Shown: positions 47,319-56,980 of the stretch, piece after piece
How positions within the stretch are numbered: position 1 is the first letter of the stretch
Layout of the letters: each line of letters starts with the position of its first letter
NCBI GenBank assembly: GCA_022794215.1
Contig: JAAWEH010000006.1
Coordinates: 1-64,000 of the forward strand
From: Oscillospiraceae bacterium
Lineage (GTDB): Bacteria > Bacillota > Clostridia > Oscillospirales > Oscillospiraceae
DNA length: 64,000 nt
Direction of reading: 5' to 3'
The notes under the pieces: model-generated
What the model was told of the DNA's origin: nothing
Database searches by the model: none
The model's input: the letters and a program-made list of their open reading frames with translations, nothing else
Translations under genes and position numbers: made by a program

Positions 47319-48782
47319 CTAAGCATGCAGGAACCGCCCATAGGCCGCCTCCCACTGCTCCCGCCCCTGGGGGACATAGGTCTTTGTATCCTCCTGGCGC
47401 CGCAGCAGACTGCGGAAGGGCTGGATCCCCGTCAGTTCCTTTTCAAAGTACAGCTGTACAAATACATTTCCGTAGGCCGTGGCCTCCGGCATTCCCGCCA
47501 CCACCGTCTTTCCAGTGGCGTTGGCGATACACTGGTTGAGGAAGTCCGCCTGGGTGCCGCCGCCCACAATGTACAGGTTTTGATAGCTCCGCCCTGTCTG
47601 GCGCTCCAGCGCGTCGATGGTTCGCCGATAGTTAAAGGCCATGCACTCATAAATGGTTCGGCAGATCGCGCCTACATTTTCCGGCGCTTTTGTGCCTTTT
47701 TCCACACACAGCCGGGCAATCACAGCAGGCATATCACACTTAACCTGAACCTCTGGCGCCTGCGGGTCGAAGCAGGACACAAAGGGCTCCGCTTTCCGGG
47801 CCAGCCCATCCAATTCTGCATAAGCCCATTTTTTGCCCTTTTCCTCCCAGACGCGGACACACTCCTGCACCATCCACAGGCCAATCAGGCTTCTGCAATA
47901 GCGAACCGTTCCGCCAAAACCGCCTTCGTTGGTAAAGTCTGCTTCAAAGCCCTCGTCACAGATCACCGGCTGCGGCAGCTGCGTCCCCAGCACCGACCAG
48001 GTACCGCTGCTGACATAGAGGCACTGTTCCTCTTGCGCAGGGACGGCAATCACCGCTGAGGCGGTATCGTGGGATGCCGCGGTAACCAGTTTCAGGTCTT
48101 TGGGCAGCTTTAACTCCTCCCGAATCTCAGGCAGGAGCGGATAGGCCTGCTCCCCGGGATACACAAGCTTTTGCGGAAGCTGCGCCGGAAGGCCCAGCTT
48201 TTCCAATATCGTCTGGCTCCAGGCCCGCCGAGAGATATCCATCATCTGTGTCGTGGTGGAGATGGTGTACTCCGCTGCCATAACCCCGGTAAGGCAATAG
48301 GTCAGTAAATCAGGCATCATCAGCAGATATCTGGCTTTCTCAAGGGTCTCCCGGTCGGTCAGCGTCATGGCATAGAGCTGGTTGATGGTGTTGCCTTGCA
48401 AGCGCTGTATTCCGGTAATAGAATACAGCGCCCGGGGCGGGATGACCTTCCCCAATTTCTCCGGGATCCCGTCTGTACGCCGGTCCCGGTATGAAACAGG
48501 ATCCTTCAGCAGCTTTCCCTCTTCATCCAAAAGGCCGAAGTCCAAGCCCCAGGTGTCGATGGAAAAACTGCGAATGGGATACTCCGCCGCCGCCGCCTGC
48601 AATACACGCTTTACATTTTTCAAAAGGTACGAAAAGTCCCAGCAGTCCTTTCCATCCCTCGTCACAATCGCATTTTTGAAGCGTTTTACCGCCACCATTT
48701 CCAGTCTTTGCCCGTCATAGGAAAATACGATCCCTCGGCCGTTGGATGCGCCCAGGTCAATGGTAAAATAGTATTTTTTCAT
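47319..48782 (-). CDS. rhaB: Rhamnulokinase (FGGY family)
   Basis: 'FTIDLGASNGRGIVFSYDG', 'FSIDTWGLDFGLLDEEG', 'YRDRRTDGI', 'YIVGGGTQADFLNQCIANATGKTVVAGMPEATAYGN'. Confidence 0.9.
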   Translation of the reverse strand: MKKYYFTIDLGASNGRGIVFSYDGQRLEMVAVKRFKNAIVTRDGKDCWDFSYLLKNVKRVLQAAAAEYPIRSFSIDTWGLDFGLLDEEGKLLKDPVSYRDRRTDGIPEKLGKVIPPRALYSITGIQRLQGNTINQLYAMTLTDRETLEKARYLLMMPDLLTYCLTGVMAAEYTISTTTQMMDISRRAWSQTILEKLGLPAQLPQKLVYPGEQAYPLLPEIREELKLPKDLKLVTAASHDTASAVIAVPAQEEQCLYVSSGTWSVLGTQLPQPVICDEGFEADFTNEGGFGGTVRYCRSLIGLWMVQECVRVWEEKGKKWAYAELDGLARKAEPFVSCFDPQAPEVQVKCDMPAVIARLCVEKGTKAPENVGAICRTIYECMAFNYRRTIDALERQTGRSYQNLYIVGGGTQADFLNQCIANATGKTVVAGMPEATAYGNVFVQLYFEKELTGIQPFRSLLRRQEDTKTYVPQGREQWEAAYGRFLHA

Positions 48783-49486
48783 GACAGCTGAAAGGATTCT
48801 GTGATGGGCATTGTCTCCGTACAAAGTCCCTTGAGCTTTTGCAGGCAAGCAACCTTGTCCATCTCTTCCTCCGTAAGCATTTTGGGCGCACCCATACTGA
48901 TCGCCATATAGATCGAGGTGGCGATGGATTCCATCATATAAAGCTTCTCCACCGCATCTGCGGGAGAGCGGGCGCTCAGGGCCAGCGCTCCGTGATTTTG
49001 CAGCAAAAAGCCGTTGGACTTATGAACCAGCTTCTCGATTTCCCGGGACAGCCGATCACTGGAGGGCTCTACGTAAGGAACTGTCACAATGGGGCCGATC
49101 TCCATCATGGGCTCAGGAAAAAATGGCCGCTCCAGCCACGGAGTTGTGGTAATGGCAAAGGCACTCAAGGCTGTGCAGTGGGCATGCACGGCGGAAACAA
49201 TGTCTTTCCGGCTGCGGATAATCATGGTGTGGAAGGGACTTTCACTGGTAGGGGCAAATCCCTCTTTGGCATCCACCAGGGTTCCGTTATAGTCCACAAT
49301 GCAGATATAATCTGCCTGCATTTTCTCTTTGGGCACATTGGTAGGGGTCACCAGAATATGATCAGGACTTACCCGATAGGACAGGTTCCCCCCCACTGAG
49401 GACGTTAGGCCCTTCTGTCCCAAAAGCCGGCTGGCTGCCGCCAGCTCTTCGATCTTATCTTGATATTGTTTTCTCAAATCCAACAT
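48779..49486 (-). CDS. Class II aldolase (L-rhamnulose/L-fuculose-1-phosphate type)
   Basis: 'GLTSSVGGNLSYRVSPDHILVTPTNV', 'AVHAHCTALSAFAI', 'GFLLQNHGALALS'. Confidence 0.88.
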   Translation of the reverse strand: MLDLRKQYQDKIEELAAASRLLGQKGLTSSVGGNLSYRVSPDHILVTPTNVPKEKMQADYICIVDYNGTLVDAKEGFAPTSESPFHTMIIRSRKDIVSAVHAHCTALSAFAITTTPWLERPFFPEPMMEIGPIVTVPYVEPSSDRLSREIEKLVHKSNGFLLQNHGALALSARSPADAVEKLYMMESIATSIYMAISMGAPKMLTEEEMDKVACLQKLKGLCTETMPITESFQLS

Positions 49487-49554
49487 ATTCCATCCCTAAT
49501 TTCCCGATAAAATGCAGCAGGAGACCGCGACAAAGCGATCTCCTGCTGTGATGA

Positions 49555-50745
49555 TCAAGCTCTGTCCTTCCGCTTCTTACAGTACTCACTGCTGATATAA
49601 CTGGTGTAGGGATCTCCCTCAATGCCCTGGCGGGCACGCCATTCGGTCAGCAGCGGCGTTACGTCTGTGTTGTAAGCATCCATCAGGCATTGGTTCGCAC
49701 CCAGAACATCATTGTCCATCTGCCGTTTTTTCAGCTCTGTCCGATTCACCAACAGGGCCTTGGCATAGGCGATCTGGAGGTTGACCACAGAGAGAATCAT
49801 GGCCTCCACCCTGGGCTCAATGCAGAAGCTGGTGTCGATCCCCTGGCGAACCTTTCGGGTCACTTCTTCGGTCTCTGGATCCAAAAGTCCGGCCACCATC
49901 TCGCTCTCAATGGCAAACAGGCGGAAGGGATTGATGGTGCCGGGGATCAGGTCGTCATCTCCACAGTTGTTATCGTTGAGATGGAACGCCCCCAGCTTGC
50001 CTTCGTCGATGAGCATGGATACGATCTGGGCCACATTGGTTCCAAAGGCGTGATGACCCAGGTCTACGGTGACCTTTGCCTTGTCGCCCAACTTTCTGGC
50101 ATAATACAGGGCCGTACCCCAATCCGCGATCTCGTTGTGATAGAAGGAGGGTTCAAAAAGCTTGTATTCAATATTGTAGCTGATGTCGTCATCCCCGATA
50201 TGGCGGTATCCCTCCGCCAAGGACTCCAGCATCCATTTCCGGCGCTGCCGGAAGTCGTTCTGGCCGGGAATATTGCTGCCGTCAATGGTCCAAACGTTGA
50301 TGGACTTTGCGCCCACCGCTTTGACCACATCCAGGCAGTGGATCAGCTTGGCAATGGTCTTTTCCCGGATGCGCCGCTCCGAGTTGGCCAGGGTGCCCAG
50401 GGCGAAATCATTGTCCTGAAACAGATTGGTGTTGAGGGTTCCAAAGGCCATCTTCTTCCCCTCTACATACTGTCTGGCCGCCTTGAAATCGCACTCATCC
50501 CAAGGAATGTGCATGCAGATATCTCTGCCGTTGCCGGTGTATTTCCACACCTGCTCACAATCGTCTACCCGCTGGAAGAAATCGGTGGCGTCACCCTTTT
50601 GGCCAAAGGAGTAGAAGCGCGTTCCCGAATTGGAAAAGCCCCAGGAGGGAACCTCAATTACCAGCTTGCTCAGCTCCCGCAGGGCCAGCTCCACATCGAC
50701 GCCCCGGTCTTCCATACGTTTTTTGAAGTCCTGAAAAGATTCCAT
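49555..50745 (-). CDS. L-rhamnose isomerase-like TIM-barrel isomerase
   Basis: 'LVIEVPSWGFSNSGTRFYSFGQKGDATDFFQRVDDCEQVWKYTGNGRDICMHIPWD', 'VTVDLGHHAFGTNVAQIVSML'. Confidence 0.88.
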   Translation of the reverse strand: MESFQDFKKRMEDRGVDVELALRELSKLVIEVPSWGFSNSGTRFYSFGQKGDATDFFQRVDDCEQVWKYTGNGRDICMHIPWDECDFKAARQYVEGKKMAFGTLNTNLFQDNDFALGTLANSERRIREKTIAKLIHCLDVVKAVGAKSINVWTIDGSNIPGQNDFRQRRKWMLESLAEGYRHIGDDDISYNIEYKLFEPSFYHNEIADWGTALYYARKLGDKAKVTVDLGHHAFGTNVAQIVSMLIDEGKLGAFHLNDNNCGDDDLIPGTINPFRLFAIESEMVAGLLDPETEEVTRKVRQGIDTSFCIEPRVEAMILSVVNLQIAYAKALLVNRTELKKRQMDNDVLGANQCLMDAYNTDVTPLLTEWRARQGIEGDPYTSYISSEYCKKRKDRA

Positions 50746-50827
50746 TTGATTGGCCTATCCGGGCCGCATGGCCTGCGGCCCGCCCTTTCTTGGAATTCTG
50801 CTCCGACTTCAGCGAGCTGCGCCCGAT

Positions 50828-51610
50828 TCAATCCGTCAGCTTATCCGAGACGATGACCCGAACCCCCGCCTGCTGATAGCTGCGCAGGATCTCAGGGTCA
50901 ATCTCCGAATCGGTGACAATGGCGGTAATCTCCCGAAGTGGAGCAGTACAGATTGCTGTCACAACGGAAAACTTGGTGTGGTCGGCCAGCAGGTAAACCT
51001 CTTTTCCCACCGACATCATGGCCCGCTTGACCCGGCTTTCGGATTCATGGGCATCCATGATTCCAAAGTCCAGGTCTACGCCCTCACTGGTGAGGAAAAC
51101 CTTCCTCACACGATAGTTCAGCACCGTATTTTCCGTGTTGATCCCGGTCATGGACATATTTCTTCCCCGCAGCTCTCCCCCCGCCACAAACACGCGGATA
51201 TTCTCATTTTTGGAAAGCTCCTGGGCAATGTGCAGGGAGTTTGTCAAAACAGAAGCGCTGATCTGCCCAAAATTCATAGCCACGCACAGATTGGTAGAGC
51301 CGGAATCCATACAGATAAAATCCTTCTCCTGCACCATCTTTGCCACCGTCACGGCAATCTCACGCTTTGCTTTCAAATTCTCATAATAGCGATTTTGAAG
51401 CAGACGCTCTCCGGCTTTTTCGTAGAGCACAGCTCCCCCCAAAATCCGCCGAATCTTCTTTTGCCCCTCCATCTCGATCAGGTCTTTTCGGATGGTCTCG
51501 CTGGTCACCGCGCAGATCCTGCGCAGCTCCTCCGCGGTGGCTGCTTCATTGTTTTGACGCATGAACTCCAAGATTTTTTGGTGCCTCTGTGCTTTATTCA
51601 TCTTTATCAC
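50828..51610 (-). CDS. DeoR family transcriptional regulator
   Basis: 'RHQKILEFMRQNNEAATAEELRRICAVTSETIRKDLIEMEGQKKIRRILGGAVL'. Confidence 0.92.
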   Translation of the reverse strand: MIKMNKAQRHQKILEFMRQNNEAATAEELRRICAVTSETIRKDLIEMEGQKKIRRILGGAVLYEKAGERLLQNRYYENLKAKREIAVTVAKMVQEKDFICMDSGSTNLCVAMNFGQISASVLTNSLHIAQELSKNENIRVFVAGGELRGRNMSMTGINTENTVLNYRVRKVFLTSEGVDLDFGIMDAHESESRVKRAMMSVGKEVYLLADHTKFSVVTAICTAPLREITAIVTDSEIDPEILRSYQQAGVRVIVSDKLTD

Positions 51611-51703
51611 AACCTTTTTTGTTGGCTTTTGCTATTATAAGACAAATATTGCACAGAGGCAATTGCTTTTTACAAGTTTTTACCAAAAGGCCTTGCCCTT
51701 TCC

Positions 51704-52651
51704 TTATTTCACCAGGGCGACCTCAACGGCCTCTTCCTTCTCCAGGGGCAGGTCGTTGAGATAGTTATAGGCCAGCTCCACGCCGCGGCTGCCCATCAGC
51801 TGGGGCTGCTGCGCCACGGTGTTGCCCAGCTTGCCGTCCTTCACGGACTGAACCGCATCGTCGTCAGCGTCAAAACCCACGATCACAATGTCCTCACGGC
51901 CGGCGGCAGTAGCAGCTTCCAGGGCGCCCATGGCCATGGTGTCGTTGTGCGCAAAAACGGCCTTGATATCGGGGTGAGCCTGAAGAGCGTTCTCCATAAT
52001 GGCCATGCCCTGGGCCTTATCCCAGTTACCGATCTGGCTGACGACCACTTCCACGTTGGCTGCACCGTCAACGGCACTGTGGAACCCGTCGCCACGATCC
52101 CGGGCCGCAGAGGTGCCGGCAACTCCCTGGATCTCCACCAGCTCACCGCCGGCCTCACCCAGCTGAGCGAGGATGTATTCACCAGCGATCTTGCCGCCAT
52201 AGACGTTATCGGAGGCCACATGAGAGACCACCTCGCCGCCGTTGGCAGTCCGGTCTACGGTGATGACGGGGATGTTGGCGTCGTTTGCCAGGGACAGGGC
52301 CGCCTCGGCTGCGTCAGAGTCCACGGGATTGTAGAGGATCACGCTGGGATTCTTGGTGATCAGATCTTCCATATTGCTGACCTCGGTGGCGGCATCGCCG
52401 TCAGCACTGTACTCGATCAGCTCATAGCCGTACTCGTTACACTTGGTCTGGGCGCCGTCCACCACTTTCTGGATAAACTCATTCTTGTCGTTATAGACCA
52501 GCAAGCCGATGACGACCTTGCCGTCAGTGGTTCCGGCGCTGGGCTGAGGATCAGCAGCCTGAGAGGGAGCGGGGGCTGGCTTGGAGGTACAGCCGGCCGT
52601 TAGACCGAGGACCAGTGCGCCGGACAATAGCAGAGCAGTCAGTTTCTTCAT
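51704..52651 (-). CDS. Sugar ABC transporter substrate-binding lipoprotein (RbsB-like)
   Basis: Lipobox 'LGLTAGCTS', 'NIPVITVDRTANGGEVVSHVASDNVYGGKIAGEYI'. Confidence 0.92.
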   Translation of the reverse strand: MKKLTALLLSGALVLGLTAGCTSKPAPAPSQAADPQPSAGTTDGKVVIGLLVYNDKNEFIQKVVDGAQTKCNEYGYELIEYSADGDAATEVSNMEDLITKNPSVILYNPVDSDAAEAALSLANDANIPVITVDRTANGGEVVSHVASDNVYGGKIAGEYILAQLGEAGGELVEIQGVAGTSAARDRGDGFHSAVDGAANVEVVVSQIGNWDKAQGMAIMENALQAHPDIKAVFAHNDTMAMGALEAATAAGREDIVIVGFDADDDAVQSVKDGKLGNTVAQQPQLMGSRGVELAYNYLNDLPLEKEEAVEVALVK

Positions 52652-52678
52652 GGTTCTTCTCTCCTTTTTTGAATTTCA

Positions 52679-53659
52679 TTATTTGACCAAAGACTTTGAA
52701 GTCCTTGCATCCAAGAGTACTGCGACGAGGATTACCACGCCTTTTACCACGGTCTGGTAGTAGCTTTCCACTCCCACCAGGTTCATGATGTTGTTCAGCA
52801 TACCAATGATAAGCGCACCCATAATGGTATACAGCACCCGGCCTTCTCCGCCCCGAAGGGAGGTTCCGCCGATGACCACCGCTGCAATGGCGTCCATTTC
52901 ATACCCCTCGCCGGCATTGGGCTGGGCCGAGGACACGCGGGCAGAAATGATGATGCCAGCCAGAGCCGCCGTCATGCCGCAAATCACATAGGCCATCATT
53001 TTCGCCCTCGTGGAGTTGATCCCGGACAGGCGGGCAGCCTCCTCGTTGCCGCCCACGGCATATACCTGTCTTCCGTAGGCTGTTTTATTGAGGACATAGT
53101 AGGCCATGGCGTAGAGGACGACCACCAGAACCAGGGAAAAGGGAATCCCGCCAAACAGTGTGCCGCTTCCGATCCATTTGTAGATCTTGCCGCTGGCCAG
53201 AGAGGTCTTCAGGGTGATGGGGGCGCCCTTGGTATAAATATTGGTCAAGCCCCGGCAGATGGACATGGTGGCCAGGGTGACGATCATGGGCTGAAGGCGG
53301 AAGTAAGCGATAAATATGCCGTTGAACAAGCCGATCAGAGCGCCCATGGCAATGCTGAGCATAAGTACCATAACAATGTTCATGCCGCCGGCAATGAGAT
53401 TCACGGACACCGCGCCCACCAAAGCCAGCGCGGAGCCCACCGAAATATCAATGCCGCCGGTGAGGATCACAAAACTCATTCCGGCTGCCAGGATCGCATT
53501 GGTGGCAATCTGCTTAAAGATGTTTGAAAAATTGCTCAGTCGCAGAAAGGACGGCTCGATCATTCCCAGCACTATGATCACCAGAACCATAATGATAAAA
53601 ATTCTGAACTCGGACAGAATTTTCAAGGTCTTATTCTTTTTCCCTGTCATTTTCAGCAC
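52679..53659 (-). CDS. Sugar ABC transporter permease (RbsC-like)
   Basis: 'AAGMSFVILTGGIDISVGSALALVGAV', 'VYAVGGNEEAARLSGI', 'ALIIGMLNNIMNLVGVESYYQTVVKGVVILVAV'. Confidence 0.94.
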   Translation of the reverse strand: MLKMTGKKNKTLKILSEFRIFIIMVLVIIVLGMIEPSFLRLSNFSNIFKQIATNAILAAGMSFVILTGGIDISVGSALALVGAVSVNLIAGGMNIVMVLMLSIAMGALIGLFNGIFIAYFRLQPMIVTLATMSICRGLTNIYTKGAPITLKTSLASGKIYKWIGSGTLFGGIPFSLVLVVVLYAMAYYVLNKTAYGRQVYAVGGNEEAARLSGINSTRAKMMAYVICGMTAALAGIIISARVSSAQPNAGEGYEMDAIAAVVIGGTSLRGGEGRVLYTIMGALIIGMLNNIMNLVGVESYYQTVVKGVVILVAVLLDARTSKSLVK

Positions 53660-53665
53660 CTCTTC

Positions 53666-55147
53666 TCAATAAAGGATGGTTCGCATAATGGCTTCCTGGG
53701 TCGCCTCGTCCCGGCTCAGCTCACCTTTGATCCGTCCATCGTTCATAACCAGGATCCGATCGCTCATTCCCAAGATCTCCGGCATTTCCGAGGAGATGAT
53801 GATAATGGCCTTCCCTTCCGATTTCAAGCCATTGATCAGGTTATAGATCTCCTTTTTCGCTCCTACGTCGATGCCTCGTGTCGGCTCATCCAGAATCAGA
53901 ACTTCAGGCGCTGTCAGCAGCGCCTTTGCCAAAATGACTTTTTGCTGGTTCCCTCCGGAGAGATTGCGAACCAATTGGTAGATGCTGGGTGTTTTTACAT
54001 TGGTTTTCTCCCGGTACTCTTCTGCCAGACGCTTTTCCATCCGAGTGCGGATCCTTCCGAGGTGACTTACCTTTCCCAAGGAGGAGAGCGTCATGTTTTC
54101 CCGCACATCCTGCAGCATGACCAGGCCATTTTGTTTCCGATCCTCCGTCATGTAATATATCCCGTTCTGGATGGCCTTTTTGATGGAGCCGCCGGGAACC
54201 TCCCGGCCTTTCACCATTATCTTGCCTCCCGTGTGCCCGAAGTGACCGTACAGGGTTTTTGCCAGCTCCGTTCGGCCCGCGCCTACCAGTCCGACGATTC
54301 CCAGGATCTCTCCTGCGTACACCTCAAAGCTGACGTCGTGGATCAGATCACTCTCCAGGTGGGAAACCTCCAGGATTTTTTCTCCCCGCGGAAGCTCCAC
54401 ATGGGGAAATTGATCTGTCAGTGCCCGGCCTACCATCATCTCCACCAGCATATCATTCGTCAGTTCGGAAACCTTTCTCTCCCCGATAAACAAGCCGTCC
54501 CGCATGACAGTGACCTTATCGCAAAGCTCAAAGATTTCCTCCAGACGGTGAGAAATGTAGATGATGGTCTTTCCCTTCTTTTTCAAGTCCCGCAGAACAG
54601 CGAAAAGGCTGTCGACCTCCTCGTCGGGAAGGGCGTCCGTCGGCTCATCCAGCACGATGACTCTGGCGTCGTACAGCAGAACCTTGGCGATCTCCACCAT
54701 CTGCTGCTGGGCGATGGACAGGGAGCTTACCACACTGTTGGGATCCATATCCATATGGAGCATTTCCAAAAGCTCTTTGCTCTTTTTGCGCATATAGCGT
54801 TTGTCGATGACCCCAAGCTTATTTTTAGGCTCCCGCCCCAGGAAAATGTTCTCATACACTGTCATCTGCGGGATCAGCGTCAGCTCCTGGTGAATAATGG
54901 CAATTCCATCATGAAGGGCCTGCCTTGTGTTGGCATAGACCACCGGTTTCCCGTCATAGAGAACCTCTCCGCCGTCCCGGTGATATACACCGGTCAATAT
55001 TTTCATCAATGTACTTTTGCCGGACCCATTCTCTCCAATCAGAGCCATGATCTCGCCCTGCCCCACCGTCAACTGCGCGTTGTCCAACGCAAGTACGCCC
55101 GGGAACTCCTTTCTAATGTTCCTCATTTCCAATACGGGCGCTTCCAT
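53666..55147 (-). CDS. Sugar ABC transporter ATP-binding protein (RbsA-like, two ABC domains)
   Basis: 'ALIGENGSGKSTLMKILTGVY', 'LSIAQQQMVEIAKVLLYDARVIVLDEPTDAL', 'NLSGGNQQKVILAKALLTAPEVLILDEPTRGIDVGAK'. Confidence 0.94.
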   Translation of the reverse strand: MEAPVLEMRNIRKEFPGVLALDNAQLTVGQGEIMALIGENGSGKSTLMKILTGVYHRDGGEVLYDGKPVVYANTRQALHDGIAIIHQELTLIPQMTVYENIFLGREPKNKLGVIDKRYMRKKSKELLEMLHMDMDPNSVVSSLSIAQQQMVEIAKVLLYDARVIVLDEPTDALPDEEVDSLFAVLRDLKKKGKTIIYISHRLEEIFELCDKVTVMRDGLFIGERKVSELTNDMLVEMMVGRALTDQFPHVELPRGEKILEVSHLESDLIHDVSFEVYAGEILGIVGLVGAGRTELAKTLYGHFGHTGGKIMVKGREVPGGSIKKAIQNGIYYMTEDRKQNGLVMLQDVRENMTLSSLGKVSHLGRIRTRMEKRLAEEYREKTNVKTPSIYQLVRNLSGGNQQKVILAKALLTAPEVLILDEPTRGIDVGAKKEIYNLINGLKSEGKAIIIISSEMPEILGMSDRILVMNDGRIKGELSRDEATQEAIMRTILY

Positions 55148-55225
55148 CTGCTCACACTCCTTCCTCTTATCCGGCTCTTTGTGCTTTGCTACGCATATCA
55201 CTATAGTCCGTATGTTATCATTGTT

Positions 55226-55271
55226 TTTTACAACTGTCAATATGTTTTTACCATTTTTGATATTTTACAAC
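55226..55271. promoter_or_regulatory. Candidate regulator sites in the divergent rhamnose-locus intergenic region
   Basis: TTTTACAAC repeated at 55226-55234 and 55263-55271, between divergently transcribed genes. Confidence 0.45.
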
Positions 55272-55326
55272 GCAATATTTTTGTTGTATTCGTCTAAATA
55301 TCGCCCCCTCTTCCCCTCTCTCCTTA

Positions 55327-55355
55327 TTGACACAGTACATATTATGTTGTATATT
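55327..55355 (+). promoter_or_regulatory. Sigma-A promoter for the 55386-57825 operon (approximate coordinates)
   Basis: TTGACA-cagtacatattatgttg(17)-TATATT. Confidence 0.65.
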
Positions 55356-55385
55356 ACAATTATATTAATTGGTTTTACCAATGGA

Positions 55386-56486
55386 ATGGAGGCGTTCAAA
55401 ATGGCAGCTACACTGGCCCAGCTGAAGCACCTTTTGGATACGCAGGGGGAAAACAGCCAAATCTTCTCCCTGGGCAACGGAGCGTCACTTTTGATTTGGG
55501 AGGATCGGGGGCGGATATACGGCCCCTTCTTCGGCGAGGACTCCGAAGGCATGCTTTGGGTTCCCCAGGCTCTCTCCTCCGCAAAAGCCTTCCAGGACTT
55601 CCGGCAGAGCGGACAGTGGAATGCCGGCGGCGATCGTCTTTGGATCGCTCCCGAGTTCCCTTTTTTTACAAAAGAGCGCGCCCATTTTAATGAGTCCTAC
55701 ACCGTTCAGGACTCTTTGGATCCCGGCCACTATCATTTCCTCCCCAGCTCGGATGGCCGGCTGGTCTTTTCCGCCCAGCTAAGCGCCCAGCTCTATGAGC
55801 ACCAATTTACCCAAAAGAGCTTCACCATGACCCGCTCCCTGGAAGTCTGCGAGAATCCTCTGCGCTTTTGTAAAGATCTTGCCTCCCTTATGATGCGGAT
55901 CGACTATTGCGGTTATACCCACGCCATTGATTTGACAGACACCTCTCCCGAATTTCCCATGGAGCTGGAGATCTGGAATCTCTGCCAAGTACGGGCCGGC
56001 GGCACCTTTCTCATCCCCTATTTAGGCGACCAATTTGAATATGTGGATTACTACGCCCCCTCTATGGGCAAGGTTTTGTCCGTCCATCCGGGCGTTGCTT
56101 CCATCCATGTCGCCTCTGCCGCCGAGCATAAGGTGGGTGCAAAGGCCTTCCAGACCTTTGGGCGGGTCGGTTATTTGCTGCCCTGCGGCGACGGAGTCTG
56201 GCAGCTATTGATCCGCAATTATTACAACAACCCCTCCGATCCCTACATCAAAGATCCCTCCGACCGTCCGGGGGAGAACGGCTGCTCCCTGTTTGTCTAC
56301 ATGAATGACACACGGGGCGACGGTTTTGCCGAGCTGGAGTCCACGGGCGAAACCTTCTGCGCGCCGGAAAAGTGCAGCTCCCACCTGGACCTGAACCATT
56401 GGTTCTTCCGAGGGAGCCTTGCCGACCTTCAGCCCATTGCCAAACGGCTTTTGAACGTCGATATCATGCAGGAGGGCTTATTATGA
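55386..56486 (+). CDS. Mutarotase-fold-like protein (DUF6786-like), possible sugar epimerase
   Basis: 'QWNAGGDRLWIAPEFPFF', beta-rich composition; position in a sugar locus. Confidence 0.5.
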   Translation: MEAFKMAATLAQLKHLLDTQGENSQIFSLGNGASLLIWEDRGRIYGPFFGEDSEGMLWVPQALSSAKAFQDFRQSGQWNAGGDRLWIAPEFPFFTKERAHFNESYTVQDSLDPGHYHFLPSSDGRLVFSAQLSAQLYEHQFTQKSFTMTRSLEVCENPLRFCKDLASLMMRIDYCGYTHAIDLTDTSPEFPMELEIWNLCQVRAGGTFLIPYLGDQFEYVDYYAPSMGKVLSVHPGVASIHVASAAEHKVGAKAFQTFGRVGYLLPCGDGVWQLLIRNYYNNPSDPYIKDPSDRPGENGCSLFVYMNDTRGDGFAELESTGETFCAPEKCSSHLDLNHWFFRGSLADLQPIAKRLLNVDIMQEGLL

Positions 56487-56980
56487 ATGCTTTGGAGGAT
56501 CAACTGGAACGACTGAAGCGGCAAGAGGCTCTTTTACAGTTTCCCTTCTTTTCCAACGACGACGCCTGGCGTTTGGGCACCATGCTGGTAGAGGCTGCCA
56601 AGGAGCGAAAGGTGACGCCGGCCTTTGAGATCACAATAAACGGCTATGTGGTCTTTCGCTACGGCTTCTCCGGCACCAACCTCCACAACGAGCGTTGGCT
56701 GCGGCGCAAACGCAACACTGTCCAAACCACCCACATGAGCTCCTTGCGCGCCGGAGTGGAATTGCAGCTGAAGGGAGAGGACATTGAACGGGATTGGTAT
56801 TTACCGGCAGCGGAGTTTGCCTGTCTCGGGGGAGGTTTTCCCCTGATCCTCAAAGGAACCGGCGTTGTTGGATGTGTCTGCTGCTCCGGCCTGCCCCATG
56901 AGACCGATCATCAGATCGTAGCCGATACCATTGCCCGGTTCCTCAATGTCAGCATTCCAGACGGGAGGTGCGCTTTATGA
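56483..56980 (+). CDS. UPF0303 / heme-degrading-domain-like (HbpS/GlcG fold) protein
   Basis: 'DAWRLGTMLVEAAKERKVTPAFEITINGYVVFRYGFSGTNLHNERWLRRKRNTV'. Confidence 0.8.
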   Translation: MNALEDQLERLKRQEALLQFPFFSNDDAWRLGTMLVEAAKERKVTPAFEITINGYVVFRYGFSGTNLHNERWLRRKRNTVQTTHMSSLRAGVELQLKGEDIERDWYLPAAEFACLGGGFPLILKGTGVVGCVCCSGLPHETDHQIVADTIARFLNVSIPDGRCAL

